Shown in pieces: positions 36,637 through 47,217 of a stretch of 64,000 nt of DNA. The translations under genes were made by a program, and so were the position numbers. Each line of letters opens with the position of its first letter. The stretch's first letter is position 1. Below the pieces are notes generated by a model, which was given only the letters and a program-made list of their open reading frames with translations, searched no databases and had not been told where the DNA came from. This DNA comes from Sphaerisporangium rufum (GTDB taxonomy: Bacteria > Actinomycetota > Actinomycetes > Streptosporangiales > Streptosporangiaceae): the NCBI RefSeq assembly GCF_016863395.1, contig NZ_BOOU01000059.1, positions 95,201 to 159,200 of the forward strand. The letters run 5' to 3'.

Positions 36637-37242
36637 GTGACGCGCCGAGTCAGGATCTTCATTGACTTCTGGAACTTCCAGCTGAGCTGGAACTCCAGCA
36701 TGAACCCGAAACAGTGCGATTGGCGGGCGTTGCCGCCCGCAGTAGTAACCGCGGCGGCCATGGTGCTTTCGTCGGTCGACCTGAGTGACCAGGTCGACCT
36801 GGAGGAGACCCTGCTCTACGCGTCCGTCGATCCAGTCACCGATACCAGGCTACGGCACTGGCTTACGGGGACCATGGAGCGCCTACCGAGTTGGCGGGTC
36901 TCCATCCGGGAGCGAAGGTCACAATCGAGATCGGTACATTGCCGAAACTGTGGCGCCAAGACTACGACCTGTCCGATTTGTGCACAGCCCTATCGAGTGC
37001 GGTTGGAGAAAGGCGTCGATGCCGCGATCGTTACCGACATGCTGTCGCTGGCCTGGCAGGATGCTTATGACGTTGCCGTCCTGGTCACGAGCGATGCCGA
37101 CTTCGTCCCTGCGGTCGAACGCGTGCAGGAGCGCGGCTTGAAGGTCATCAATGCCGGCTGGTCCGGCAAAGGGCATCAACTCAAGGCGGCGTGCTGGGGA
37201 TCCTTCGATCTGGACTCCATCGCTCACAACATCTGCCGTTGA
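36637..37242 (+). CDS. NYN-domain (LabA/DUF88-type) ribonuclease with Cys4 ribbon
   Basis: A 201-aa NYN/PIN-like protein. Acidic catalytic positions are seen in IFIDFWNF, EKGVDAAIVTDML and VLVTSDADFVPAV. A Cys4 insert, HCRNCGAKTTTCPICAQ, stands just before the GVD strand, which suggests a zinc ribbon. Such enzymes cut RNA or DNA and can be part of toxin or defence systems. AGGGG at 6 nt fixes GTG 36637. It is a single gene with its own promoter. Confidence 0.75.
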   Translation: MTRRVRIFIDFWNFQLSWNSSMNPKQCDWRALPPAVVTAAAMVLSSVDLSDQVDLEETLLYASVDPVTDTRLRHWLTGTMERLPSWRVSIRERRSQSRSVHCRNCGAKTTTCPICAQPYRVRLEKGVDAAIVTDMLSLAWQDAYDVAVLVTSDADFVPAVERVQERGLKVINAGWSGKGHQLKAACWGSFDLDSIAHNICR

Positions 37243-37364
37243 TGATCTCGGCTGGCGGGTACGAAGCAGTATCTTGACACTGCTCGGACGTACTCCGGTC
37301 GGTGTACCGGGGCGGCCGCCGGGGGGCGGATGCCGGTCGGGGTGGGGCGTGCGAGCTTTCAGGG

Positions 37365-37997
37365 ATGCGTCCACGAACGACCTGGCTGATGTTCACCGTC
37401 GCGACCGTCGTCGCCCTGGTGCTGGTGTACCCGTACCTGAGCCTCGACATCGAGGACAGCCGGCTCCAGGTCCGGAACGGGCTGCACTACTACGTGCTGG
37501 TCGGTCACATCGCGACCGCCGCGGTGGCGCTGGTGCTCGGCCCGTTGCAATTCGTGCCGAAGGTCCGGGCCCGCCGGCGCGTCCACCGGACGATCGGCCG
37601 GGTCTACCTGCTCGCCGGGGTCCTGCCGTCCGCGGTGGCCACCATCCCGGTCGCGATGTGGTCGGGCCGCCTGGTGACGCAGATCGGTCTCACCACCGCC
37701 GCCGCGTTGTGGCTGGTCACGGCGGGGCTGGCGTACCGGGCGGCGCGCCGGGGCGACTTCACCGCCCACCGGGACTGGATGACGCGCAACTACGCCCTGA
37801 CCTTCCTCGCGGTCACCGCGCGCGTCATCGTCCCGCTGTCCCTGCTGGTCCGGATCCCGCTCGGCGGGCTCGCGGCCGGGTCGATCGGCGAGGCCGCGAC
37901 CTCGATGATCCCGATCGGCCAGACGCTGGGGTGGATCGTCAACCTGATCGTGGCCGAGAGCATCATCCGGCGGCGCACCGCGGCCGCCCGCCCCTGA
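37365..37997 (+). CDS. DUF2306 membrane protein
   Basis: A 210-aa protein with about six hydrophobic spans. HIATAAVALVLGPLQF, RRRVHRTIGRVYLL and HRDWMTRNYALTF carry the His and Arg residues that mark DUF2306. The histidines suggest heme or metal binding, but the role is unknown. ATG 37365 has only AGGG close by, so the start is moderately sure. Confidence 0.75.
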   Translation: MRPRTTWLMFTVATVVALVLVYPYLSLDIEDSRLQVRNGLHYYVLVGHIATAAVALVLGPLQFVPKVRARRRVHRTIGRVYLLAGVLPSAVATIPVAMWSGRLVTQIGLTTAAALWLVTAGLAYRAARRGDFTAHRDWMTRNYALTFLAVTARVIVPLSLLVRIPLGGLAAGSIGEAATSMIPIGQTLGWIVNLIVAESIIRRRTAAARP

Positions 37998-38027
37998 TCA
38001 CCGGCCCTCCTCACCACGGATGACGCC

Positions 38028-38033
38028 TAGGAT
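38028..38033 (+). promoter_or_regulatory. -10 element for leaderless TetR gene
   Basis: TAGGAT lies 6 nt before ATG 38040. Confidence 0.45.
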
Positions 38034-38039
38034 CGGGGC

Positions 38040-38678
38040 ATGGCGGACGAGGTCGGGCTGCGGGAGCGCAAGAAGCGGGAGACGCGGCAGCGGATCTCCG
38101 ACGTCGCCACCGGCCTGTTCATGATCCACGGGTTCGAGAAGGTGACGGTGGCCGAGGTGGCCCGGGCGGCGGACGTCTCGGTGAACACGGTGTTCAACTA
38201 CTTCCGCACTAAGGAGGACCTCCTTCTGGACCGGCAGGACGAGTTCGTGGGCCGGCCGAGCCGGGTGGTCCGCGAGCGGCGGCCGGGCGAGTCGGTGCTG
38301 GCCGCGCTGCGCCGCGACTACCTGGCCGACCTGGATCAGCGGCACTGGCGCAGCGGCGTACCGGACGGCGCCGAGGTGATCACCCGGTTGATCGACGACA
38401 GCCCGTCGCTCAGCGCGCGGATGCGCGAGCTGGCCGAGCGGCGCGAGGAGCTGCTGGCCCGCACGCTGGCCGAGGAGCTCGGCGCGGACGACGACGATCC
38501 GCGCCCGGCACTGGTCGCCGCGCAGATCTGCGCGGCGACCCGGCGGCTGCAGGCGGACATCACCCGGCGCAAGACCGCCGGCCAGGGCGCCGACGAGATC
38601 GCCCCGAGCCTGCGCGCCCAGGCCGAGCTGGCCTTTGACCTGCTGGAGCAGGGCATCGGCGACTACGGCCGCCGCTGA
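38040..38678 (+). CDS. TetR-family regulator
   Basis: A 212-aa regulator with HTH RQRISDVATGLFMIHGFEKVTVAEVARAAD and recognition helix VNTVFNYFRTKEDLLL. Its N-terminus (LRERKKRETRQ) is closely similar to that of the TetR gene at 41179, so the two are paralogues. It ends 16 bp inside the convergent DUF998 gene. The target is unknown. Confidence 0.88.
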   Translation: MADEVGLRERKKRETRQRISDVATGLFMIHGFEKVTVAEVARAADVSVNTVFNYFRTKEDLLLDRQDEFVGRPSRVVRERRPGESVLAALRRDYLADLDQRHWRSGVPDGAEVITRLIDDSPSLSARMRELAERREELLARTLAEELGADDDDPRPALVAAQICAATRRLQADITRRKTAGQGADEIAPSLRAQAELAFDLLEQGIGDYGRR

Positions 38679-39361
38679 CCCGCGCTCCCGCCGCGCAGCA
38701 GGTCGAGGGCGAGGACGCCGAGCAGCGTCCAGCCGATGACCAGCGCGATCCGCTGGGACAGCCCGCCGACCGCCGCGAGCCCCGGGGCCTGGCCGAAGCC
38801 GCCGGCAGCCACCGCGAAGGCGGCCAGGAAGGCGGCCCCGGAGACGCCCGCGTACACCGCCCGGCCGCGCCGTCCCCGGCGGGCGTACCAGCGGGCGAGC
38901 AGGATGGACAGCACCGGCAGCCCGAGGAACACCAGCAACGAGAGCAGGTCGTGCAGCTGCCCGGCCGTCGTGCCGCCGGGCGGGCGGGCCGCACCGGGCG
39001 GGTAGTCGCCCACCGGGTCGGTGGTGAACAACCCGGCGCCGATCAGGCCGGCCGCGTAACCGGCCACCGTGAGCGGGATGCCCCACGAACCGGCGCCGGG
39101 CCGCAGCGCGCGGCGCAGCCCGGCGGCGTAGCCGAGGGTGAGCAGCCCGCCGGCCAGGAAGTTGGTCACCTGGGTCCAGCCCAGGTGGCCCAGCGAGAGG
39201 GAGCTGATCGGGTGCCGCATCGGGTCGTACCCGGCCCGGGTGGCGCCCTCGATCAGGAACGCCGACACGAACAGCGGTCCGGCGATCACCCCGCACCGCA
39301 GCAGGGATCGGGTCACCGGGTCACCGGCGGGCGGGGACGTCCGTGCGGACGGGTCCGGCAT
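38663..39361 (-). CDS. DUF998 six-span membrane protein
   Basis: A 232-aa protein with six hydrophobic spans. The DUF998 marks are GYDPMRHPISSLSLGHLGW after span 1 and FTTDPVGDYPPG between spans 3 and 4. ATG 39361 is preceded by GGAGG at 4 nt. It is just downstream of the FAD monooxygenase gene (39388-41103) on the same strand with 26 bp between, so probably an operon. Function unknown. Confidence 0.8.
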   Translation of the reverse strand: MPDPSARTSPPAGDPVTRSLLRCGVIAGPLFVSAFLIEGATRAGYDPMRHPISSLSLGHLGWTQVTNFLAGGLLTLGYAAGLRRALRPGAGSWGIPLTVAGYAAGLIGAGLFTTDPVGDYPPGAARPPGGTTAGQLHDLLSLLVFLGLPVLSILLARWYARRGRRGRAVYAGVSGAAFLAAFAVAAGGFGQAPGLAAVGGLSQRIALVIGWTLLGVLALDLLRGGSAGQRRP

Positions 39362-39387
39362 GGTGCCTCCTCGGGCAGACGGCTCCA

Positions 39388-41103
39388 TCATCGGGCGGGT
39401 GCGGCGGAGGCGGCGGATCGGGTGCCGAGCCAGGTGATGAGGGCCGCCCGGAGCGGGTCCAGCCCGTCATCGACGGCCCGCCCGCCCGCATCGGCGCGGT
39501 TGCCGGACTGGTCCGGACCGGTGGTGTCCGGAGTGACCTGGGCCGGCCCGTCGCCGGCGGGCCGGCCGGGAGACGGGTCCGGACCTGCGGCGTCCCCGAT
39601 GACCTCGTCCGGCGCCGCCTTGTCGGCGGCCCAGGCGACCACGCCGTCCGGGCGGACCAGCAGTCCGGTCAGGGCCGGACGCTCCGGCGAGCCGAGCGGG
39701 ACGATGGTCAGCCGGTCGCCGTAGCCGTCGGCCACCTCGGCGAGCACGCCGGAGGGGTCCAGCAGCAGGGCGCGGCCGTCGTGCAGGTGGTCGGCCAGCC
39801 GGGAGCCGTCGGACAGCTCCAGGTCCAGCGAGCCCGCGCCGATCAGCGGATGGTCGCCCGGCAGGTCGGTGCGCTGCCAGGTACCGGAGATCTTCTTGAC
39901 GAGGTAGGTGGTGCCGGCGACCGTCCCGGCCAGGTCCTGCACGATGCCGCGCAGCGCCCGGGCCCGCGGATCGGGGCGCATCAGCGCGATCTGGGCCCGG
40001 GTCCAGTCGAGCACCCAGGCGCCGATCGGGTGCCGCTCGGTGGTGTAGGTGTCCAGCAGCCCGTCCGGCGCCCAGCCGCGGATGGTGGCGGCGAGCTTCC
40101 AGCCGAGGTTGACCGCGTCGCCGATGCCGAGGTTGAGGCCCTGTCCGCCGAACGGGGAGTGGACGTGCGCCGCGTCGCCGGCCAGCAGCACCCGGCCGTG
40201 CCGGTAGGTGGTGGCCTGGCGGGCGTTGTCGGTGAACCGGGTGGCGCTGGTGATGCCGGTGACGGTCACCTCGGCCCCGGTCACGTGCCGGATGGACGCC
40301 TGCAGTTCCTCGACGGTCACCGGGGTGTCCCGTTCGGCGCGCGGGCCGGTGAACTGCACGGTGAGGATGCGGCCGGGGAACGGGCCGTGCGCGTAGACGC
40401 CGGTCGGGGTGGCGTGCCAGCCGGTGCCGAGCCGCTCGGTGCCGGCCATCTCGGCGATGGCCTGGTAGGCGGTGATCTCCGGGTCGGTTCCCGGGAAGTC
40501 GAAGCCGGCGAGCTTGCGCACCGCGCTGCGGCCCCCGTCGCAGCCGGCCAGCCAGCGGGCCCGGACGGTGCCCTCGCCGGTGGTCACGGTGACCCCGTCT
40601 TCGTCGGCGGCCAGGCCGGTGAGCTCGACGCCGCGGCGGATCCGGACGCCGAGCCGGGTCGCCCATCCGGCGAGCATGGCCTCCACCTGCTGCTGGGTGA
40701 TCAAGCCGATCCGGTCGGCCGGACCGTGGCCGGCCAGTTCGGGGTCGGTCTCGTCGAGCAGGCCGCCGTCGAGCATGATTCCGGCGAAGTGGCCCGCGAA
40801 ACGGGGCGGGGTCCGCCGGCCCGCCGAGCCGCCGGCCCCCGGCGCCGTCCCGGCGCGCTGCCGGGCGAACTCCGCGGCGCGCGCCAGGTTCTGCCGCTGC
40901 GCCTCCTCCAGCTCGGCCAGCATGCCCCGCCGGTGCAGCGCCGCGACGGCCGGCGTGTTCATCGAACCGGCCTTCATCGTCGGATCGACCTCGGCCAGCC
41001 GTTCCAGCACCTGGACCGAGACCCCGCCCAGCGCCAGCTCCCCGGCCAGCATCAGGCCGACCGGGCCGCCGCCCGCCACCACCACGTCGACGTCGTACGC
41101 CAT
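39388..41103 (-). CDS. FAD-dependent aromatic hydroxylase (PheA/TfdB family)
   Basis: A 571-aa flavoprotein monooxygenase. Residues 1-40 hold the Rossmann GxGxxG (VVAGGGPVGLMLAGELA). The DG motif CDGGRSAVRK and the FAD-ribityl GD motif LLAGDAAHVHSPFGGQGLNLG are intact. A thioredoxin-like C-terminal domain follows. It hydroxylates an aromatic polyketide, phenol or drug with NAD(P)H and O2; substrate unknown. AGGGGG stands 5 nt before ATG. A divergent TetR gene with an operator controls it in all likelihood. Confidence 0.88.
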   Translation of the reverse strand: MAYDVDVVVAGGGPVGLMLAGELALGGVSVQVLERLAEVDPTMKAGSMNTPAVAALHRRGMLAELEEAQRQNLARAAEFARQRAGTAPGAGGSAGRRTPPRFAGHFAGIMLDGGLLDETDPELAGHGPADRIGLITQQQVEAMLAGWATRLGVRIRRGVELTGLAADEDGVTVTTGEGTVRARWLAGCDGGRSAVRKLAGFDFPGTDPEITAYQAIAEMAGTERLGTGWHATPTGVYAHGPFPGRILTVQFTGPRAERDTPVTVEELQASIRHVTGAEVTVTGITSATRFTDNARQATTYRHGRVLLAGDAAHVHSPFGGQGLNLGIGDAVNLGWKLAATIRGWAPDGLLDTYTTERHPIGAWVLDWTRAQIALMRPDPRARALRGIVQDLAGTVAGTTYLVKKISGTWQRTDLPGDHPLIGAGSLDLELSDGSRLADHLHDGRALLLDPSGVLAEVADGYGDRLTIVPLGSPERPALTGLLVRPDGVVAWAADKAAPDEVIGDAAGPDPSPGRPAGDGPAQVTPDTTGPDQSGNRADAGGRAVDDGLDPLRAALITWLGTRSAASAAPAR

Positions 41104-41138
41104 CCGGTCCCCCTAGCTTAAATTACCCTCACTATAAA

Positions 41139-41155
41139 ATTACTGTAGCAGTAGT
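41139..41155. promoter_or_regulatory. TetR operator candidate between monooxygenase and TetR genes
   Basis: ATTACTG-TAG-CAGTAGT is an inverted repeat with 7-bp arms and one mismatch. It adjoins TATAGT (- strand, 41131-41136), the likely -10 of the monooxygenase gene, and a second AATTAC copy lies at about 41121-41126. The intergenic DNA is AT-rich. Confidence 0.55.
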
Positions 41156-41166
41156 TTTTTATCGAC

Positions 41167-41172
41167 TAGAGT
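41167..41172 (+). promoter_or_regulatory. -10 element for leaderless TetR gene
   Basis: TAGAGT lies 6 nt before GTG 41179. Confidence 0.45.
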
Positions 41173-41178
41173 CGTTCC

Positions 41179-41805
41179 GTGGAGGGCACCCCTGGGCTGC
41201 GCGAGCGCAAGAAACAACAGACCCGGCAACTCATCTCCGACGTGGCCACGACGTTGTTCGTGGCGCGCGGGTTCGACGCGGTCACGGTGGCGGAGGTCGC
41301 GGCGGCGGCGGACGTCTCGGCCAAGACCGTCTTCAACTACTTCCCGCGCAAGGAGGACCTCTTCTTCGACCGGATGCCGGAGGCCGAGGCGCTGATCACC
41401 CAGGCGGTCCGCGCGCGGCCGGCCGGCACCGGGCCGCTGGCGGCGCTGCGCGAGCTCTTCATCGGCCTGGCGCGCGACCGGCACCCGCTGTCCGGCGTGG
41501 GCGATTACCGACGGTTCTGGCAGGTCGTCCTCGACTCACCGGCGCTGCAGGCCCGGATCCGGGAGGCGATGCAGGAGCTGGAGGAGCTGCTCGCCGCCCT
41601 GCTCGCCGAGGCCACCGGCGCGCCGCCGGGCGACCCCTGGTGCCGGCTGGCGGGCGCCCTGGTCGTCACCGCCTACCGCACCGCTTACGCCGTCAGCGCC
41701 GGACGCGTCCTTTCCGGCGAGCCGGCCGAGGCGGTCGCCGCCGACCACCTCCGGCTGCTCACCGACGCCTTCGACGCCCTGGACCGCGCCCTCCCCGGCT
41801 ACTGA
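41179..41805 (+). CDS. TetR-family regulator, divergent from the monooxygenase
   Basis: A 208-aa regulator. The HTH (TRQLISDVATTLFVARGFDAVTVAEVAAAAD; recognition AKTVFNYFPRKEDLFF) is typical and the C-terminal domain is all-helical. The arrangement with an FAD hydroxylase and a shared AT-rich operator is the classic local repressor design. It resembles the TetR at 38040, suggesting duplication. Confidence 0.9.
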   Translation: MEGTPGLRERKKQQTRQLISDVATTLFVARGFDAVTVAEVAAAADVSAKTVFNYFPRKEDLFFDRMPEAEALITQAVRARPAGTGPLAALRELFIGLARDRHPLSGVGDYRRFWQVVLDSPALQARIREAMQELEELLAALLAEATGAPPGDPWCRLAGALVVTAYRTAYAVSAGRVLSGEPAEAVAADHLRLLTDAFDALDRALPGY

Positions 41806-41830
41806 TCCTCCGCGGGCGGGAGCGGGCGGC

Positions 41831-41836
41831 TAGCGT
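41831..41836 (+). promoter_or_regulatory. -10 element for leaderless ECF sigma gene
   Basis: TAGCGT lies 6 nt before ATG 41843. An in-frame GTG at 41837 would lie directly next to it and is not the start. Confidence 0.5.
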
Positions 41837-41842
41837 GTGGGC

Positions 41843-42913
<1,071 letters not shown>

Positions 42914-43003
42914 CCGCCGCCGGGTGCCCCCTTTCGGGGCGGGCACCCGTCTCAACGGTGGTACGGCCGCCCGGAGCGCGGCCGCCCACCGTGAAGGAGC
43001 ACC

Positions 43004-43522
43004 ATGAAGATCGAAGAGCGGGACGTGGCCACCCTGCCGCAGGGCGACGTCCGGCTGCTGGACAGCCCGGTGGCGCGCCGGCTGCTCGCCTCCACCGAAC
43101 TGGCCCGGCTGGCCTACGTCGCGGCGGACGGGACGCCGCGCGTCTTTCCGATGCTGTTCCACTGGACCGGCACCGAGGTCGTGATGTCGACCTTCGCCGG
43201 CGCCGCCAAGATCAACGCGCTCCGGGCCCGGCCGGCCGTCGCCATCACCATCGACGCCGCCACCACCCCGCCCGAGGTGCTGCTGATCCGCGGAAGCGCG
43301 TCGGTCACCGACGTGGCGGGGATCGTGCCGGAGTACGTGCTGGCCCAGCACCGGTACGCCGGACCGGAGCAGGGCGCCGCCAACGTGGCCGCGGTGGACC
43401 ATCCGGGCACCAGGATGGCCCGCATCGCGGTCCGGCCGGCCTGGGTCGGCGTGCTGGACTTCCAGACGCGGCTGCCCGGCGGGGCGAGCGCGGCCGACTT
43501 CGAGCGGCGGGGCCGGGCGTGA
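43004..43522 (+). CDS. Pyridoxamine 5'-phosphate oxidase-fold flavoprotein (PPOX family)
   Basis: A 172-aa split-barrel protein: ARLAYVAADGTPRVFPMLFHW is the typical first half, VVMSTFAGAAKINALRARPAVAITI the FMN-side strand, and a C-terminal helix follows. It probably binds FMN or F420 and reduces an unknown substrate. GGAG stands 4 nt before ATG. It is 90 bp downstream of the sigma gene. Confidence 0.8.
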   Translation: MKIEERDVATLPQGDVRLLDSPVARRLLASTELARLAYVAADGTPRVFPMLFHWTGTEVVMSTFAGAAKINALRARPAVAITIDAATTPPEVLLIRGSASVTDVAGIVPEYVLAQHRYAGPEQGAANVAAVDHPGTRMARIAVRPAWVGVLDFQTRLPGGASAADFERRGRA

Positions 43523-43562
43523 CCGCCCGGACGCGCCCCGGCCGGCGCCGGGCGGACCGGCC

Positions 43563-44258
43563 ATGACCACCTTCGTGTTCGTCTCCGGCGCCGGCACCGA
43601 CTCGTGGTACTGGCATCTCACCGCCGCCGAGCTGCGGGCGCGCGGTCATGACGTGGTGGCACCCGACCTGCCCTGCTCGGACGACTCGGCCGGGCTCGCC
43701 GAGTACGCCGGCGCGGTGGTCGGCGCGGTCGGCGACCGGACCGGCCTGGTGGTGGTCGCGCATTCATTCGGGGCGTTCACCGCGCCCCTGGTGTGCGAGC
43801 GGCTGCCGGTCGAGCTGCTGGTGCTGCTGTCGGGCATGGTGCCCGCGCCCGGCGAGCCGCCGGGCGACTGGTGGGCCCGCACCGGCTGGGAACGGGCCCG
43901 GCGCGAGCAGGACGAGCGCGACGGGCGGGCACCGGACGACGACGCGGCGCTGTTCTTCCACGACGTCCCGCCGGCCCTGGCGGCGGAGGCGGCCCGCCAC
44001 GGCCGCGACCAGTCGGCGACCCCGTTCGCGCGGCCGTGGCCGCCGGCGGCCTGGCCGGCGGTCCGGACCGAGTTCCTGCTGTGCCGCCACGACCGCTTCC
44101 TGCCTGCGGAGTTCATGCGCCGCGTCGTCCGCGAGCGCCTCGGGATCACGCCCATCGAGATCGACGGGGGGCACCTGGTGGCGCTGAGCCGTCCCCGGGA
44201 GCTCGCCGACCAGCTGGCCCGGCTGGCCGGGGATCGGTCCGCCGGCCCGGCCGCCTGA
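43563..44258 (+). CDS. Alpha/beta hydrolase
   Basis: A 231-aa hydrolase. The nucleophile elbow is AHSFGAF (Ser about residue 68), the acid is likely in CRHDRFLPAEF and the catalytic His in IDGGHLVAL. FVSGAGTDSWYWHL carries the oxyanion loop. Substrate unknown. It follows the PPOX gene by 40 bp and ends before a bidirectional terminator. Confidence 0.82.
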   Translation: MTTFVFVSGAGTDSWYWHLTAAELRARGHDVVAPDLPCSDDSAGLAEYAGAVVGAVGDRTGLVVVAHSFGAFTAPLVCERLPVELLVLLSGMVPAPGEPPGDWWARTGWERARREQDERDGRAPDDDAALFFHDVPPALAAEAARHGRDQSATPFARPWPPAAWPAVRTEFLLCRHDRFLPAEFMRRVVRERLGITPIEIDGGHLVALSRPRELADQLARLAGDRSAGPAA

Positions 44259-44264
44259 GAAGGG

Positions 44265-44290
44265 CACGGCCGGCGAGCACGGCCGGCGAG
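44265..44290. repeat. 13-bp tandem duplication
   Basis: CACGGCCGGCGAG occurs at 44265-44277 and again at 44278-44290, between the hydrolase stop and the terminator stem. Confidence 0.6.
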
Positions 44291-44291
44291 C

Positions 44292-44337
44292 ACGGCAAAG
44301 GGCCGTCCCCGGGATCCCGGGGACGGCCCTTTGCCGT
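44292..44337. terminator. 46-bp perfect palindrome, bidirectional terminator
   Basis: Every base from ACGGCAAAGGGCCG through to CGGCCCTTTGCCGT pairs with its mirror, centred on GATC. It separates the convergent alpha/beta hydrolase and groEL genes and would form a very stable stem in either transcript. Confidence 0.85.
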
Positions 44338-44354
44338 ACTGTGCGAGCCGAGGC

Positions 44355-46173
<1,819 letters not shown>

Positions 46174-46387
46174 CGGCAACCCCTATGACCAGGGCGGCGC
46201 CTGGATTTCTCTGGCCGTATGTCGAGTATTGGACCGTCCGTCACATCTGACGAGGACACCGGACATGACGGAAGGCCCGGTCCGTCCCGGGGCACGGCCC
46301 CGGACTGGGCGACGGACCGAACCTTCCCACCACCGGACGCGGGAGATGGCTCTCCCCGCGACGGCCGGACAGGCCGGCCGGGTCAGG
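46174..46387. other. Rest of the groEL-csp intergenic region
   Basis: With the CIRCE area this gap is 404 bp. A hairpin at 46339-46359 (GCGGGAGA/TCTCCCCGC with one bulge) is a plausible terminator for the cold-shock gene. I see no gene. Confidence 0.4.
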
Positions 46388-46588
46388 TCACACGGTCCGG
46401 ACGGCCTCCGCCTGGGGCCCCTTCTGGCCCTGTGTGATCTCGAACTCCACCCTCTGCCCCTGTTCGAGGGAGCGATATCCCTCGGCCAGGATCGCGGAGT
46501 AGTGGACGAACACGTCCTTACCACCGTCTACCGCGATGAAGCCGTAGCCCTTGTCCGCGTTAAACCATTTGACGGTGCCCTGCGCCAC
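46388..46588 (-). CDS. CspA-type cold-shock protein
   Basis: A 66-aa single cold-shock domain with RNP1 KGYGFIAV and RNP2 VFVHYS, acidic DGGKD loop and the usual end VRTV. It binds single-stranded RNA/DNA as an RNA chaperone. AGGAG is 8 nt before GTG 46588. It lies between groEL and metO, a gene order I recall from Streptomyces (groEL2, scoF-type csp). Confidence 0.92.
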   Translation of the reverse strand: MAQGTVKWFNADKGYGFIAVDGGKDVFVHYSAILAEGYRSLEQGQRVEFEITQGQKGPQAEAVRTV

Positions 46589-46874
46589 TTTCCGACTCCT
46601 CTTGCTGGGCTCCGGACCTCACCCACTCCTCCGCGAGGCCCGTGACCTTCGGAACCGAGACGCATGCGAACTTCTCGGCCACGTCGATCGTTCTCGACCA
46701 TACCTGTGAGGAGCCTTGGCGCAACAGAGTCAAACCAGAAATCACTTCTTGACGTTCGCCGAGAGCGGTACGTGATTATTTCCTCAGCCGGTCAGTTAGT
46801 TGACAATTACATGGTCTGACCGAGCGAGTTAGGACTTCTATTATGATAGCCGCGCCGCTCTTGGGCCCCCGACA
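46589..46874. other. Leader and promoter region of the cold-shock gene
   Basis: Over 280 bp without a gene. On the - strand TTGCGC and TATGGT with a 16-nt spacer (46697-46724) could be the csp promoter with a long leader, as is usual for these genes. An inverted repeat CGGTCAG-N20-CTGACCG lies at 46789-46822, and AT-rich TATTATGATA at about 46837-46848. Their roles are unknown. Confidence 0.35.
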
Positions 46875-46915
46875 GCACGACGCCCGCACCTCGGGGCGAG
46901 GTACGGGCGTCGTGC
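46875..46915 (-). terminator. Terminator of the metM-metO operon
   Basis: GCACGACGCCCG pairs with CGGGCGTCGTGC (12 bp), with an inner ACCTC/GAGGT stem. It lies 23 bp beyond the metO stop. There is no T-run, as is usual in actinomycetes. Confidence 0.7.
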
Positions 46916-46937
46916 GGGCCGCCGGACGGCCCCGGGG

Positions 46938-47213
46938 TCAGCCGCCGGCCACCGCCGGGATCACGGAGATCTGGGCGCCCTCCGGGGTGGCGGTGTCAAG
47001 TCCGTCAGCAAAACGGACATCCTCTTCGCCGACATAGACGTTGACAAAACGGCGAATCTTGCCCGATTCATCCAAGACTCGAGCTCCGATTCCCGGAAAG
47101 TCCGAATCGAGCTTCTGCAGCACCTCGCGCAGGGTGGCCCCTTCGCCGGTCACCTCGGCCGCTCCATCGGTGTACGTACGAAGAATCGTCGGAATCCGTA
47201 CAGAAACGCTCAT
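46938..47213 (-). CDS. metO: Sulfur-carrier protein (MoaD/ThiS/CysO fold)
   Basis: A 91-aa ubiquitin-like protein ending in AVAGG; the C-terminal Gly-Gly is the hallmark of sulfur carriers that are adenylated and thiocarboxylated. VRIPTILRTYT and FVNVYVGEEDVRF are the MoaD/CysO-type strands. It starts 4 bp after the upstream threonine-synthase-like gene, so they are co-translated. In Streptomyces I recall this pair as MetM and MetO, the carrier giving sulfur for homocysteine. The assignment here rests on that order and the riboswitch. Confidence 0.75.
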   Translation of the reverse strand: MSVSVRIPTILRTYTDGAAEVTGEGATLREVLQKLDSDFPGIGARVLDESGKIRRFVNVYVGEEDVRFADGLDTATPEGAQISVIPAVAGG

Positions 47214-47217
47214 TCCC

